Program-made: the position numbers and the translations under genes
Assembly: GCF_023634805.2 (NCBI RefSeq)
Contig: NZ_CP106881.1
Location: 1,054,001-1,118,000, forward strand
Direction: 5' to 3'
Source: Comamonas endophytica
GTDB taxonomy: Bacteria > Pseudomonadota > Gammaproteobacteria > Burkholderiales > Burkholderiaceae_C
Length of the DNA stretch: 64,000 bases
Shown here: piece after piece, positions 54,659 to 63,541 of the stretch
Layout: the number at the start of each line of letters is the position of its first letter
Numbering within the stretch: the first letter of the stretch is position 1
Notes under the pieces: generated by a model
Told to the model about the DNA's origin: nothing
What the model saw: only the letters and a program-made list of their open reading frames with translations
Databases searched by the model: none

Positions 54659-55501
54659 TCAGCGCGCAGCGGTATCCCCGGCGGTCAAAACCGCCAGTCC
54701 GGGCAGCGCGGCGCAGGCGTTGGCCGTCGTGGCCTCGGCCAATTCCTCGGCTGAAATGCCGCGCAGCCCGGCCAGCACCTGCGCAATGCGCGGCAATTCG
54801 GCCGGGCTGTTGCGTCCCTGGGGCTGGCCCGCGGCGCGCTCCTCGGCGGTGGTGTAGACCCAGTGCGGCGGAATGTCCGGCGCGTCGGTCTCCATCACCA
54901 GCGAAGACAGCGGCAGCTCGGTCGCCAGCTGGCGTATCCGGTTGGCGCGCTCGAAGGTCACGGCGCCGCCGAATCCCAGCTTGAAGCCCATGTCGATGAA
55001 CATCTGCGCCTGTTGCAGGCTGCCGTTGAAGGCATGGGCAATGCCGCCGCGCACCGGGGTCTTGCGCAGCTGCTGCAGCACCCGGTCGCTGGACTTGCGC
55101 ACGTGCAGCAGCACCGGCAGGTCGAACTTGCGCGCCAGGGCGATCTGCGCGCGGTAGATCTCCAACTGCCGCTCCTCATCCAGTCCGGGCACGAAGTAAT
55201 CCAGTCCGATCTCGCCGATCGCCACCAGCCGGGGGTCGCCCCGCCGCGCGGCCAGCTCCTGCGACAGCAACTCGATATCGTCCTCTGCGGCGCCGGGCGT
55301 GCACAGCGGATGGATGCCCAGCGCGTAGCTGTCATTGCCCGCATGCGCCAGCTCGCGCACCGTCCGCCAGTTGCTGCGCGCCACGGCCGGAATCACGACC
55401 TGGCCGACGCCCGCCGCGCGGCCCGCGGCACGCACCTCGCTGCGGTCGGGGTCGAACTCGGACGCATCGAGATGGCAGTGGGTGTCGATCCAGAAACTCA
55501 T
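54659..55501 (-). CDS. tatD: TatD-family metal-dependent deoxyribonuclease
   Basis: A 280-residue TIM-barrel metallohydrolase. Metal ligands lie in DTHCHLDASEFD, the Glu in IGEIGLDYFVPG, His in LPVLLHVRKSSD and HAFNGSLQQAQMF, and the final Asp in METDAPDIPPHW. The ATG at 55501 is preferred because GGAG lies 6 bp upstream; an ATG two codons earlier directly abuts the GGAG. It lies just downstream of lolD. Confidence 0.94.
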   Translation of the reverse strand: MSFWIDTHCHLDASEFDPDRSEVRAAGRAAGVGQVVIPAVARSNWRTVRELAHAGNDSYALGIHPLCTPGAAEDDIELLSQELAARRGDPRLVAIGEIGLDYFVPGLDEERQLEIYRAQIALARKFDLPVLLHVRKSSDRVLQQLRKTPVRGGIAHAFNGSLQQAQMFIDMGFKLGFGGAVTFERANRIRQLATELPLSSLVMETDAPDIPPHWVYTTAEERAAGQPQGRNSPAELPRIAQVLAGLRGISAEELAEATTANACAALPGLAVLTAGDTAAR

Positions 55502-55522
55502 TGCCATCTCCTTGCGTTGCCG

Positions 55523-56206
55523 TCAGCCCAGCTGGCCCTGTACCAGGCGCACCACGCGGTCGCATTTCGCGGCCAGCGATTCATCGTGCGTGACCATGAC
55601 GAAGGCCGTGCCCTTGTCGCGCGCCAATTGCAGCATCAGCGCGAAGACCGCATCGGCGGTGCTGCGGTCGAGATTGCCGGTGGGTTCGTCGGCCAGCACG
55701 CAAGCTGGCTCGGAGACCAGCGCGCGCGCAATGGCCACGCGCTGGCGCTCGCCGCCCGACAGTTCCGAGGGGCGGTGCTGCACGCGGCCCTGAAGGCCCA
55801 CGGCAGCCAGCATCTGCTGCGCGCGCGCGCGGCATTCCTCCAGCGGCAGGCGGCGGATGCGCAGCGGCATGGCGACGTTGTCGAGCGCGCTGAACTCCGG
55901 CAGCAGATGGTGGAACTGGTAGATGAAGCCCAGGTGCTGGTTGCGCAGCTGGCCCTGGGCCTGCGGCGACAGCGCGTGCAGGGCCTGGCCCTTGAGCGTG
56001 ACGCTGCCCTCGCTGGGCGTGTCGAGTCCGCCCAGCAGATGCAGGAGCGTGCTCTTGCCTGAACCCGAGGCGCCGACGATGGCCAGGGTCTCGCCCGCGG
56101 CCACTGCCAGGTCCACGCCGCGCAGCACCTGCACGTCGAGGCGGCCCTCGGTGAAGCGCTTGCTCAGCGCGCGTGCCTGCAGCACGATGGCTTGGGAATC
56201 ATTCAT
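55523..56206 (-). CDS. lolD: Lipoprotein-releasing ABC transporter ATPase LolD
   Basis: ATPase of the LolCDE complex that extracts lipoproteins from the inner membrane for LolA. The 227 residues include Walker [10 protein letters not shown], the LolD-type Q-loop [20 protein letters not shown], signature [15 protein letters not shown], Walker [12 protein letters not shown] and the His switch VMVTHDE. It overlaps the lolC stop by 8 bp. Its partner lolA is at 19268-19900. Confidence 0.97.
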   Translation of the reverse strand: MNDSQAIVLQARALSKRFTEGRLDVQVLRGVDLAVAAGETLAIVGASGSGKSTLLHLLGGLDTPSEGSVTLKGQALHALSPQAQGQLRNQHLGFIYQFHHLLPEFSALDNVAMPLRIRRLPLEECRARAQQMLAAVGLQGRVQHRPSELSGGERQRVAIARALVSEPACVLADEPTGNLDRSTADAVFALMLQLARDKGTAFVMVTHDESLAAKCDRVVRLVQGQLG

Positions 56207-57452
56207 AACGCAGCGCCTCCGCCGGGTTCACGCGGCTTGCACGCCAGCTGGGATAGATCGTCGCCACGAAGGACAGGATCAGGGAAATGACGGCGATCGG
56301 CGCGATGTCGGAGCTCTGCGGCTCGCTCGGCATCTTGCTGATCAGGTAGATGTCCTTGGGCAGGAAGCTGGCGTTGAAGGCCTGCTCGATGGCCGGCACG
56401 ATGACGTCGATGTTCATCGCGATGCCCAGGCCCAGCGCCAGCCCGGCCAGCGTGCCGATCACGCCGACCATCGCGCCCTGGACCATGAACACCGCCATGA
56501 TGCTGCGCGGGCTCGCGCCCAGCGTGCGCAGGATGGCGATGTCGGCGCGCTTGTCGGTCACGGTCATGACCAGCGTCGAAACCAGGTTGAAGGCGGCCAC
56601 CGCGACGATCAGCGTCAGGATGATGAACATCATGCGCTTTTCCAGCTGCACGGCCGAGAACCAGGTCTTGTTCTGCTGCGTCCAGTCGCGGATCAGCAGC
56701 TGGTCGGTCAAGGTATCGGCCAGCTGGCGCGCCACCTGGGGCGCCTCGTGCAGGTCCTTGAGCTTCAGGCGCACGCCGGTCGGGCCTTCGAGGCGGAACA
56801 GCCGCTGCGCATCCTCGTGGTGCAGCATGACCAGCGCCGCGTCGTATTCGTAGTGGCCCGAATCGAAGGTGCCGGCCACCGTCATCTGCTTGAGCCGCGG
56901 CACCACGCCGGCGGGCGTGACCTGGCCGCCGGGCACGATCAGCGTCACGGCCTCGCCGATGCGCACGCCAAGGGAGCGCGCCAGCTCGATGCCCAGCACC
57001 ACGCGGAACTCGCCCGGCACGAGCTGCTTGAGGGCTTCGGCATTGCCCTGCGCCAGGTCGGTGACCTCATGCTCGAGCGCCGGATCGATGCCGCGCACCA
57101 GCGTGCCCTTCATCTCCTCGCCGCGCGCCAAGAGCGCCTGCGAGAACACGAAGGGCGCCGCGCCCACCACGTTCGGGTTGCGCCGGGCCTCGGCCAGCGT
57201 GCGCTCCAGGCTGGGCAGCGCCGCGCCCTGGGGCGCGAAGATCTCGATGTGCGACACGACGCTGAGCATGCGGTCGCGCACTTCCTTCTGGAAGCCGTTC
57301 ATCACGCTGAGCACGATGATCAGCGCGGCAACGCCCAGCGCGATGCCCAGCATGGAGACGCCGGAGATGAAGGAGATGAAACCATTGCGGCGCGTCGCGC
57401 GTCCCGCTCGGGTGTAACGCCAGCCCAGGGCCAGCTCATAGGGTATTTGCAT
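56199..57452 (-). CDS. lolC: Lipoprotein-releasing ABC transporter permease LolC/E
   Basis: Membrane subunit of 417 residues with the MacB/FtsX-type topology: one N-terminal helix ([20 protein letters not shown]), a large periplasmic domain, then three C-terminal helices ([20 protein letters not shown] and others). The N-terminus [20 protein letters not shown] is typical. Only one permease gene is present, so a LolC/E-type homodimer (LolF) is likely. Start ATG 57450-57452. Confidence 0.95.
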   Translation of the reverse strand: MQIPYELALGWRYTRAGRATRRNGFISFISGVSMLGIALGVAALIIVLSVMNGFQKEVRDRMLSVVSHIEIFAPQGAALPSLERTLAEARRNPNVVGAAPFVFSQALLARGEEMKGTLVRGIDPALEHEVTDLAQGNAEALKQLVPGEFRVVLGIELARSLGVRIGEAVTLIVPGGQVTPAGVVPRLKQMTVAGTFDSGHYEYDAALVMLHHEDAQRLFRLEGPTGVRLKLKDLHEAPQVARQLADTLTDQLLIRDWTQQNKTWFSAVQLEKRMMFIILTLIVAVAAFNLVSTLVMTVTDKRADIAILRTLGASPRSIMAVFMVQGAMVGVIGTLAGLALGLGIAMNIDVIVPAIEQAFNASFLPKDIYLISKMPSEPQSSDIAPIAVISLILSFVATIYPSWRASRVNPAEALRYE

Positions 57453-57579
57453 GGTGGTTGCATTGTGGCATTGCCTGGGCATATCCCCGGGAAAGCACGG
57501 GGGACCGGCGTAGGCCCTGTCTGGGCAACCTCTGCGGGCGTCCCTTACCCGGGCGGCCCTCGCCGGGCGTCCCTTCCCC

Positions 57580-57600
57580 GGCACCGGAACGCCCGGTGCC
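57580..57600 (+). other. Hairpin between divergent lolC and the RpfE-like gene
   Basis: GGCACCGG (57580-57587) and CCGGTGCC (57593-57600) form a perfect 8-bp stem with a 5-nt loop, 14 bp before the RpfE-like start codon. Just upstream, GGGCGTCCCTTACCC (57536) and GGGCGTCCCTTCCCC (57565) form a direct repeat. The function is unknown; a role in translation control or a DNA-binding site is possible. Confidence 0.35.
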
Positions 57601-57614
57601 CGACAATAGGGGCC

Positions 57615-58601
57615 ATGCCCGCGACCGACTCCCTGCCTTCCCCTGCCCCCTTGACTCCAGCGCTTGCGCCCATCGTTGCCTTTGCCAATGGCGGGCCCGG
57701 CGCCGTGGCGCTGTGGCCGACGCTGCAGCTGCCGCATCTGCGCCAGCTGCTGCAGCACGCGGCGCTGGTCCACAGCGACCTGGGCGAGGACACCAGCTTC
57801 AGCACGCCGCACGAACGCGCCTGGGCGCGCCAGCTGCAATTGCCGCTGCAGGCCGGCGGCGTGCCCTGGGCCGCCTGGCAGCAGCAGGCCCACGATCCCG
57901 CGCCGCAGCGGCAGGCCTGGGCCTGGTTCTCGCCCTGCCACTGGCGCATCGGCGCCGACACCGTGCACATGGCCGATCCGGCGCAGCTGGGCCTGCAGGA
58001 AGAGGAATCGCGCGCGCTGCTGGAGATCCTCGCGCCCTGGTTTGCCGAGGACGGCATCGCGCTGCAGTATGAACGCCCCGACCGCTGGCTGGCCAGCGGC
58101 GCGCCGCTGGAGCACCTGGCGACCGCCGCGCTCGACCGCGTGGTCGGCCGCGACGTGCGTTCCTGGCTGCCCGACGCCCAGAGCGCGCGCACCGTCAACC
58201 GGCTGCACAGCGAGGTGCAGATGCTGCTCTACACCCACCCCTTCAACGACCGGCGCGCCGCGCGCGGCCTGCCGCCGGTCAATGCCTTCTGGCTGCATGG
58301 CGCGGGCCGGCTGCAGGCGCCGGTGCCCGTGCAGCCTCTGCCCCAGAACCCTGCGCTGACTGCGCTGCGCGAAGCCGCGCTGCAGGAGAACTGGCCGGCC
58401 TGGGGCGCGGCCTGGCAGCAGCTCGATGCCGGCCTGCTGCGCGAACTGCTCGAAGCGCATCAGCGCGGCGCCAGCGTGCAACTGACCCTGTGCGGCGAGC
58501 GCAACGCGCTGACCTGGCAGCCGCGCCAGCCCGGCTGGCGCCAGAAAATACAACAGGTCTTCAAGCCCGCAGGCTTGCCCGACCTTCCGAACCTGCTATG
58601 A
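57615..58601 (+). CDS. RpfE-like conserved protein
   Basis: A 328-residue protein resembling the RpfE type of conserved proteins (sometimes mis-named phosphoglycerate mutase). Visible features are an Ala-rich N-terminus, FSPCHWRIGADTVHMADPAQ, and ARTVNRLHSEVQMLLYTHPF with NDRRAARGLPPVNAFWLHG. No catalytic signature or membrane segment is seen. It overlaps recJ by 4 bp (ATGA) and is probably co-transcribed with it. Function unknown. Confidence 0.75.
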   Translation: MPATDSLPSPAPLTPALAPIVAFANGGPGAVALWPTLQLPHLRQLLQHAALVHSDLGEDTSFSTPHERAWARQLQLPLQAGGVPWAAWQQQAHDPAPQRQAWAWFSPCHWRIGADTVHMADPAQLGLQEEESRALLEILAPWFAEDGIALQYERPDRWLASGAPLEHLATAALDRVVGRDVRSWLPDAQSARTVNRLHSEVQMLLYTHPFNDRRAARGLPPVNAFWLHGAGRLQAPVPVQPLPQNPALTALREAALQENWPAWGAAWQQLDAGLLRELLEAHQRGASVQLTLCGERNALTWQPRQPGWRQKIQQVFKPAGLPDLPNLL

Positions 58602-60313
58602 AAATCACCAATCGCGAGATTCCCCCCGCCACGCTGGCGGCGCTGCGGCAGGCCGGCATCCACCCGCTGCTGGCCCAGCTCTATGCGGCGCGCGGCGTGC
58701 TCTCGGCCGACGAGCTCAACGACGGGCTGGGGCGCCTGCTGCCGCCCGCGGGCCTGCTCGGCATCGATGCCGCGGCACGGCTGCTGGCCGATGCCATCGC
58801 GCGCGACCTGCGCCTGTGCATCGTCGCCGACTACGACTGCGATGGCGCCACCGCCTGCGCCGTGGCGGTGCGCGGCCTGCGCCTGCTGGGCGCGCGCCAT
58901 GTCGACTACCTCGTGCCCGACCGCGTGGTCGACGGCTACGGCCTCACGGCCTCGATCGCGCGCCGCGTCAAGGAGCGCGGCGCCGACATGCTGATCACCG
59001 TCGACAACGGCATCAGCAGCGTGGAAGGAGTGGCCGAGGCGCGCGCGCTGGGCATGCAGGTGCTGGTCACCGACCACCACCTGCCCGGTCCGGCGCTGCC
59101 CGAGGCCGATGCGCTGGTCAACCCGAACCAGCCTGACTGCAGCTTCGAGAGCAAGTCGATGGCCGGCGTGGGCGTGGTGTTCTACGTGCTGCTGGCGCTG
59201 CGCGCCGAGCTGCGCGCGCGCGGCGTGTTCGACCGCGAGAGCCAGCCCCGGCTCGAGCCGCTGCTGCCGCTGGTGGCGCTGGGCACGGTGGCCGACGTGG
59301 TCAAGCTCGACGCCAACAACCGCCGCCTGGTGGCACAGGGCCTCAAGCGCATCCGCGCCGGCCAGATGCAACCCGGCCTGGCGGCTCTGTTCGACGCCGC
59401 GGGGCGCAAGTCGCGCGTCGCCACCACCTTCGACTTCGGCTTCGCGCTGGGGCCGCGCATCAACGCGGCCGGCCGCCTGGCCGACATGACGCTGGGCATC
59501 GAATGCCTGCTGACCGAGGACCGCACGCGCGCCGCCGAGCTGGCGCGCACGCTGGACGCGATCAACCGCGAGCGCCGCGTGATCGAGGGCGGCATGCGCG
59601 AGCAGGCGCTGCTGATGGTCGAGAGCCTGTTCGACGAAAGCGAGGAGCCGCCACCGGCGGTGTGCGTGTTCGACCCCGACTTCCACGAGGGCGTGGTCGG
59701 CATCGTCGCCTCGCGCCTCAAGGACAAGCTGCACCGCCCGAGCTTCGTGTTCGCCGCCAGCGCCGCGCCCGGCCACGAGCACGAGCTCAAGGGCTCGGGC
59801 CGCTCCATTCCCGGCTTCCACCTGCGCGATGCGCTGGACCTGGTGGCCAAGCGCCATCCGGGCGTGCTGCTGCGCTTTGGCGGCCACGCGATGGCCGCAG
59901 GCTGCACCATTGCCGAGGAGCATCTGGAGGTCTTCGAGCAGGCGCTGGCCCAGGTCGCGCAGGAGTGGCTCGATGCCGCGACGCTCACGCGCCGCATCGA
60001 GACCGACGGCCCGCTGGCGCGCGAGTACTGCGATGCCGACCTGGTCGACCAGCTGCACCAGGAGGTCTGGGGCCAGGGCTTCGCCGCACCGACCTTCAGC
60101 GAGGAGGTCGACGTGCTGTCGCAGCGTCTGGTCGGCGAGAAGCACCTGTCGCTCAAGCTGCGCCACCGCGGCCAGCCCGTGGACGGCATCTGGTTCGGCC
60201 ATACCGACCCGCTGCCCGAACGGGTGCTGATCGCGTTCCGGCTGGATGTGAATGAATGGCGCGGCGAGCGCAAAGTGCAATTCCTTCTGGAAGGCGCACA
60301 GACGGGCGCCTGA
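58598..60313 (+). CDS. recJ: Single-stranded-DNA-specific exonuclease RecJ
   Basis: 5'-3' ssDNA exonuclease of DHH superfamily acting in recombination and mismatch repair; 571 residues. DHH motifs: CIVADYDCDGATACAVA, ITVDNGISSVEG and LVTDHHLPGPALPEADALVN. The DHHA1 domain shows GSGRSIPGFHLRDAL and LLRFGGHAMAAGCTIAEE. Start ATG 58598 overlaps the upstream stop. Confidence 0.97.
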   Translation: MKITNREIPPATLAALRQAGIHPLLAQLYAARGVLSADELNDGLGRLLPPAGLLGIDAAARLLADAIARDLRLCIVADYDCDGATACAVAVRGLRLLGARHVDYLVPDRVVDGYGLTASIARRVKERGADMLITVDNGISSVEGVAEARALGMQVLVTDHHLPGPALPEADALVNPNQPDCSFESKSMAGVGVVFYVLLALRAELRARGVFDRESQPRLEPLLPLVALGTVADVVKLDANNRRLVAQGLKRIRAGQMQPGLAALFDAAGRKSRVATTFDFGFALGPRINAAGRLADMTLGIECLLTEDRTRAAELARTLDAINRERRVIEGGMREQALLMVESLFDESEEPPPAVCVFDPDFHEGVVGIVASRLKDKLHRPSFVFAASAAPGHEHELKGSGRSIPGFHLRDALDLVAKRHPGVLLRFGGHAMAAGCTIAEEHLEVFEQALAQVAQEWLDAATLTRRIETDGPLAREYCDADLVDQLHQEVWGQGFAAPTFSEEVDVLSQRLVGEKHLSLKLRHRGQPVDGIWFGHTDPLPERVLIAFRLDVNEWRGERKVQFLLEGAQTGA

Positions 60314-60378
60314 GCTCAGGCGGCAGGGGCATTGACGGCATTGGTCCCTTTCCCCGGACCACACCCTACAATGGTCCC

Positions 60379-61239
60379 GTGCCTACCTACCTCAACGCCG
60401 ACCTGCACTGCCACTCCGTCATCTCGGATGGCACGCTGGCGCCCGAAGCGCTGGCCGCGCGGGCGCGTGCCAACGGCGTGGAGCTCTGGGCGCTGACCGA
60501 CCATGACGAGATCGCGGGCCAGCAGCGCGCGGCGGCCGCGGCGCGCGCCGAGGGCCTGCCCTATCTCACGGGCGTCGAGATCTCGGTCACCTTCGCCAAG
60601 GAAACCGTGCATATCGTCGGCCTGGGCTTCGACGCCGACAATGCGGCGCTGGACGAGGGCCTGGCGCAGGTGCGCGGCGGCCGCATCCCGCGCGCCAGGG
60701 AGATGGCGCGCCAGCTGGAGATGGTCGGCATTCCCGGCGCCTACGAAGGCGCGCTGCGCTACGTCGGCAACCCGGCGCTGGTCTCGCGCACGCACTTCGC
60801 GCGCTTCCTGGTCGAGCAGAAGATCTGCCGCGACATGGGCGAGGTGTTTCGCCGCTACCTCACCGAGGGCAAGCCGGGCTATGCGCCGCACTATTGGGCC
60901 CGGCTGCAGGACGCGGTGCAGTGGATCAACGGGGCCGGCGGCGTGGCCGTCATCGCCCATCCCGCGCGCTACCGCTTCACGGCCAACGAGGAGTACGCGC
61001 TGTTTTCCGAATTCAAGGCCCATGGCGGCCAGGGCGTGGAAGTCGTCACCGGCAGCCATACCAGCGCCGAATACGTGACCTATGCGGCCATGGCCCAGGA
61101 GTTCGGCCTGGCCGCCTCGCGCGGCAGCGACTTCCACAGCCCGCAAGAATCGCGCACCGACCTCGGGGCACTGCCTCCGCTGCCGGGCGCACTGACCCCG
61201 GTCTGGGAACTGCTGGCCGAACGCATCCAACAGCCCTGA
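60379..61239 (+). CDS. PHP-domain phosphoesterase (YciV/RNase AM-like)
   Basis: A 286-residue PHP-domain metal-dependent phosphatase resembling nucleoside 3',5'-bisphosphate phosphatases and RNase AM (YciV). Metal ligands are visible in NADLHCHSVISDG, LTDHDEIAGQQRAA, GVEISVTFAKETVHIVG, VIAHPARYRFT and GSDFHSPQESR. The start is GTG 60379, which gives MPTYLNADLHCHS; an ATG a few bases earlier is out of frame. It sits between recJ and a TsaC-like gene. Confidence 0.92.
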   Translation: MPTYLNADLHCHSVISDGTLAPEALAARARANGVELWALTDHDEIAGQQRAAAAARAEGLPYLTGVEISVTFAKETVHIVGLGFDADNAALDEGLAQVRGGRIPRAREMARQLEMVGIPGAYEGALRYVGNPALVSRTHFARFLVEQKICRDMGEVFRRYLTEGKPGYAPHYWARLQDAVQWINGAGGVAVIAHPARYRFTANEEYALFSEFKAHGGQGVEVVTGSHTSAEYVTYAAMAQEFGLAASRGSDFHSPQESRTDLGALPPLPGALTPVWELLAERIQQP

Positions 61240-61273
61240 CCTTCCCTTTCCCCCTGCCACGGAGCGCTTGCAA

Positions 61274-61909
61274 ATGGCCCAGTACTTTGAAGCCCACCCC
61301 GAAAACCCCCAGCCCCGCCTGCTCAAGCAGGCCGCTACCCTGCTGCAAAAAGGCGGGGTGCTGGCCGTGCCCACGGATTCGAGCTATGCGCTGGTCTGCC
61401 ATCTCGACGACCGAGACGCCGTGGAACGCATGCGCCGCATCCGCCAGATCGACGACAAGCACCACCTGACGCTGCTGTGCCGCGACCTGTCCGAGCTCGC
61501 CAGCTATGCCCTGGTGGACAACCGCCAGTACCGGCTGCTCAAGCTCGCCACGCCCGGCCCCTACACCTTCATCCTCGACGCCACCAAGGAAGTGCCGCGC
61601 CGCGTGAGCCACCCGCAGCGCAAGACCATCGGCCTGCGCGTGCCGGACCGCAAGGGCCTGCTGCTGCTGCTCGAGCTGCACGGCGCGCCGCTGCTGGCCA
61701 CGACGCTGATCCCGGCCGGCGAGACCGAGCCGCTCAATGACCCGCAGCTCATCCGCGAGCGCTATGAGAAGCTGCTGGATGGCATCGTCGATGCCGGTGC
61801 CTGTCCGGATGAGCCGACCACGGTGCTGGATCTCACCACGATGGCCAATGGCGGCGACCCGACGGTGGTGCGGCAGGGGCGCGGGGAGTTGCAGCCGCTG
61901 GGGCTTTGA
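61274..61909 (+). CDS. L-threonylcarbamoyladenylate synthase family protein (YciO/TsaC-like)
   Basis: A 211-residue YrdC-domain protein related to TsaC/Sua5, which forms threonylcarbamoyl-AMP for t6A37 tRNA modification. Signatures include GGVLAVPTDSSYALVCHLDD, IRQIDDKHHLTLLCRDLSEL and GPYTFILDATKEVPRRV; it is closer to the YciO subgroup, whose activity is weak or different. Start ATG 61274 with GGAG 9 bp upstream. Follows the PHP gene, as yciO follows yciV (rnm) in E. coli. Confidence 0.93.
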   Translation: MAQYFEAHPENPQPRLLKQAATLLQKGGVLAVPTDSSYALVCHLDDRDAVERMRRIRQIDDKHHLTLLCRDLSELASYALVDNRQYRLLKLATPGPYTFILDATKEVPRRVSHPQRKTIGLRVPDRKGLLLLLELHGAPLLATTLIPAGETEPLNDPQLIRERYEKLLDGIVDAGACPDEPTTVLDLTTMANGGDPTVVRQGRGELQPLGL

Positions 61910-61995
61910 GGATCGCTACTGGCCCGGGGAGCGCTGTTTTCACCAAGGCCGAGGGCTTCCGTGGCGCCGGGCACTTGACACAGGCCCTGCCTATT

Positions 61996-62130
61996 CTTGA
62001 GGACAGGCCCTTCACCCTTCGACAGGCTCAGGGCGAACGGGGGATAGGTTAAACGGCAGGGGCTTGTTCAGGGAGTGGCCTAAAACCGTTCGTCCTGAGC
62101 CTGTCGAAGGATGGACGGCCTGTCCTCAAG
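61996..62130. repeat. REP-like inverted pair with extended outer arms
   Basis: Outer arms CTTGAGGACAGGCC (61996-62009) and GGCCTGTCCTCAAG (62117-62130) are perfectly complementary. Inside lie CCTTCGACAGGCTCAGGGCG with AACGG and, inverted, CCGTTCGTCCTGAGCCTGTC with GAAGGATGGACGG. It occupies the gap between the convergent YciO-like and chemoreceptor genes. Confidence 0.92.
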
Positions 62131-62167
62131 TTGAGCCGCTCTTTCGCGCGCCTGCCGCGAGGAATGC

Positions 62168-63379
62168 TCACCCCTCGATCGCTAGTACCCCGCGATGCGC
62201 TCCCCTGCCCACCGTCACTGGCGCCTCCTCCTCCAGCTTGAACGCCCCCACCGCGCGCTGCAGCTCCTGCACGCGCTGCGACAGCGCCTGCGCCGCGTGG
62301 CCGGCCTGGCCCACCAGGTTGGCGTTCTCCTGGGTCGCGCCATCCATGTGCGCCACGGCCAGATTGACCTGGACGATGCCTTCGCTCTGCTCCTGCAGCG
62401 CATGCGAGATCTCGCCCAACAGCCCCGTGACCTGGCCCACCGAGCCGACGATCTCCTGCATGGTCTTGCCGGCCTCGCCCACCAGGGCGGCACCGCTTTG
62501 CACCTGGTCCACGCTGGCCGTGATCAGCGTCTTGACCTGCTTGGCGGCCTCGGCCGAGCGTCCGGCCAGGCTGCGCACCTCGCTGGCCACGACGGCAAAG
62601 CCGCGGCCCTGGTCGCCGGCACGCGCGGCCTCCACCGCGGCGTTGAGCGCGAGGATATTGGTCTGGAAGGCAATGCCTTCGATCACCTGGATGATGTCGA
62701 CGATCTTGCGCGAGCTGCCGCTGATGGCCTGCATGGTGTCCACCACCTGCCCCACCACCACGCCGCCACGCTCGGCCGTGGCCGACGCCCCCACGGCCAG
62801 GCCGCTGGCCGAGCGCGCGCGGTCGGCGTTCTGGCGCACGGTGGCCGTGAGCTGCTCCATGCTGGCGGCGGTCTGGGTCAGCGCCGCCACCTGGTCGTCG
62901 GTGCGGCGCGACAGGTCGGCATTGCCGCCATCGATCTCGGAGGCCGACACATAGATGGCATTGCTCGATTGCTGGATGCGGCCGACCAGTTCGGTCAACG
63001 TGTTCTCCATGGTGCCCAGCGCGCCCAGCAGGCGGCCGAAATCGCCCTGCAGGTCGGAGCTGAACTCCTGGCTCAGGTCGCCGGCGGCAACGGTCTCGGC
63101 AATCAGGATCGCCTGCTGCAGCGGCCGCACGATGCCGCGCTGCAGGCTGGCCCAGGCCGCCAGCGCCAGCACGAACACCGCGGCTCCCAGGCCCAGCACC
63201 CACCAGCGCACCTGCTCCACAGCCGCCTGGGCGATGTCGGTGGCGCCTCCGGCCTCCAGGGCACGCTCGGCGCCGCCCAGCTTCCAGCCGGCGACCACCA
63301 TCATCAGCGCCATCATTGCGCAAATGCCTCCAAAGGCGAGCACCAGCCTGGTGCCGATCTTCCAGCTGCCGAATCCCAT
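62168..63379 (-). CDS. Methyl-accepting chemotaxis protein with minimal periplasmic region
   Basis: A 403-residue chemoreceptor. Start ATG 63377-63379 (MGFGSWKIGTRL) has a purine-rich site upstream; the longer frame (ATG 63458-63460) lacks one. Two membrane helices (TRLVLAFGGICAMMALMMVV and VRWWVLGLGAAVFVLALAA) are separated by only about 30 residues, so there is no ligand-binding domain of normal size. A HAMP-like segment (RGIVRPLQQAILIAETVAAG) and a signalling domain with the conserved hairpin tip IEGIAFQTNILALNAAVEAA then RAGDQGRGFAVVA follow. No C-terminal CheR-binding pentapeptide. No chemotaxis genes are adjacent. Confidence 0.93.
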   Translation of the reverse strand: MGFGSWKIGTRLVLAFGGICAMMALMMVVAGWKLGGAERALEAGGATDIAQAAVEQVRWWVLGLGAAVFVLALAAWASLQRGIVRPLQQAILIAETVAAGDLSQEFSSDLQGDFGRLLGALGTMENTLTELVGRIQQSSNAIYVSASEIDGGNADLSRRTDDQVAALTQTAASMEQLTATVRQNADRARSASGLAVGASATAERGGVVVGQVVDTMQAISGSSRKIVDIIQVIEGIAFQTNILALNAAVEAARAGDQGRGFAVVASEVRSLAGRSAEAAKQVKTLITASVDQVQSGAALVGEAGKTMQEIVGSVGQVTGLLGEISHALQEQSEGIVQVNLAVAHMDGATQENANLVGQAGHAAQALSQRVQELQRAVGAFKLEEEAPVTVGRGAHRGVLAIEG

Positions 63380-63541
63380 GTCTGCCTTTCCCTGCGCCTG
63401 GCGCAACGACTTCTGTAATAGTGTTTGTGGCTCCGGCCCTGCCGGCACATCCTCTTGCATTTTGCAACAAACCGATCAATTTCCGATACCGGACATGCCC
63501 GCGGTCGGGACCGGGCGTCAACGGTCTGAGACAATCCACGC

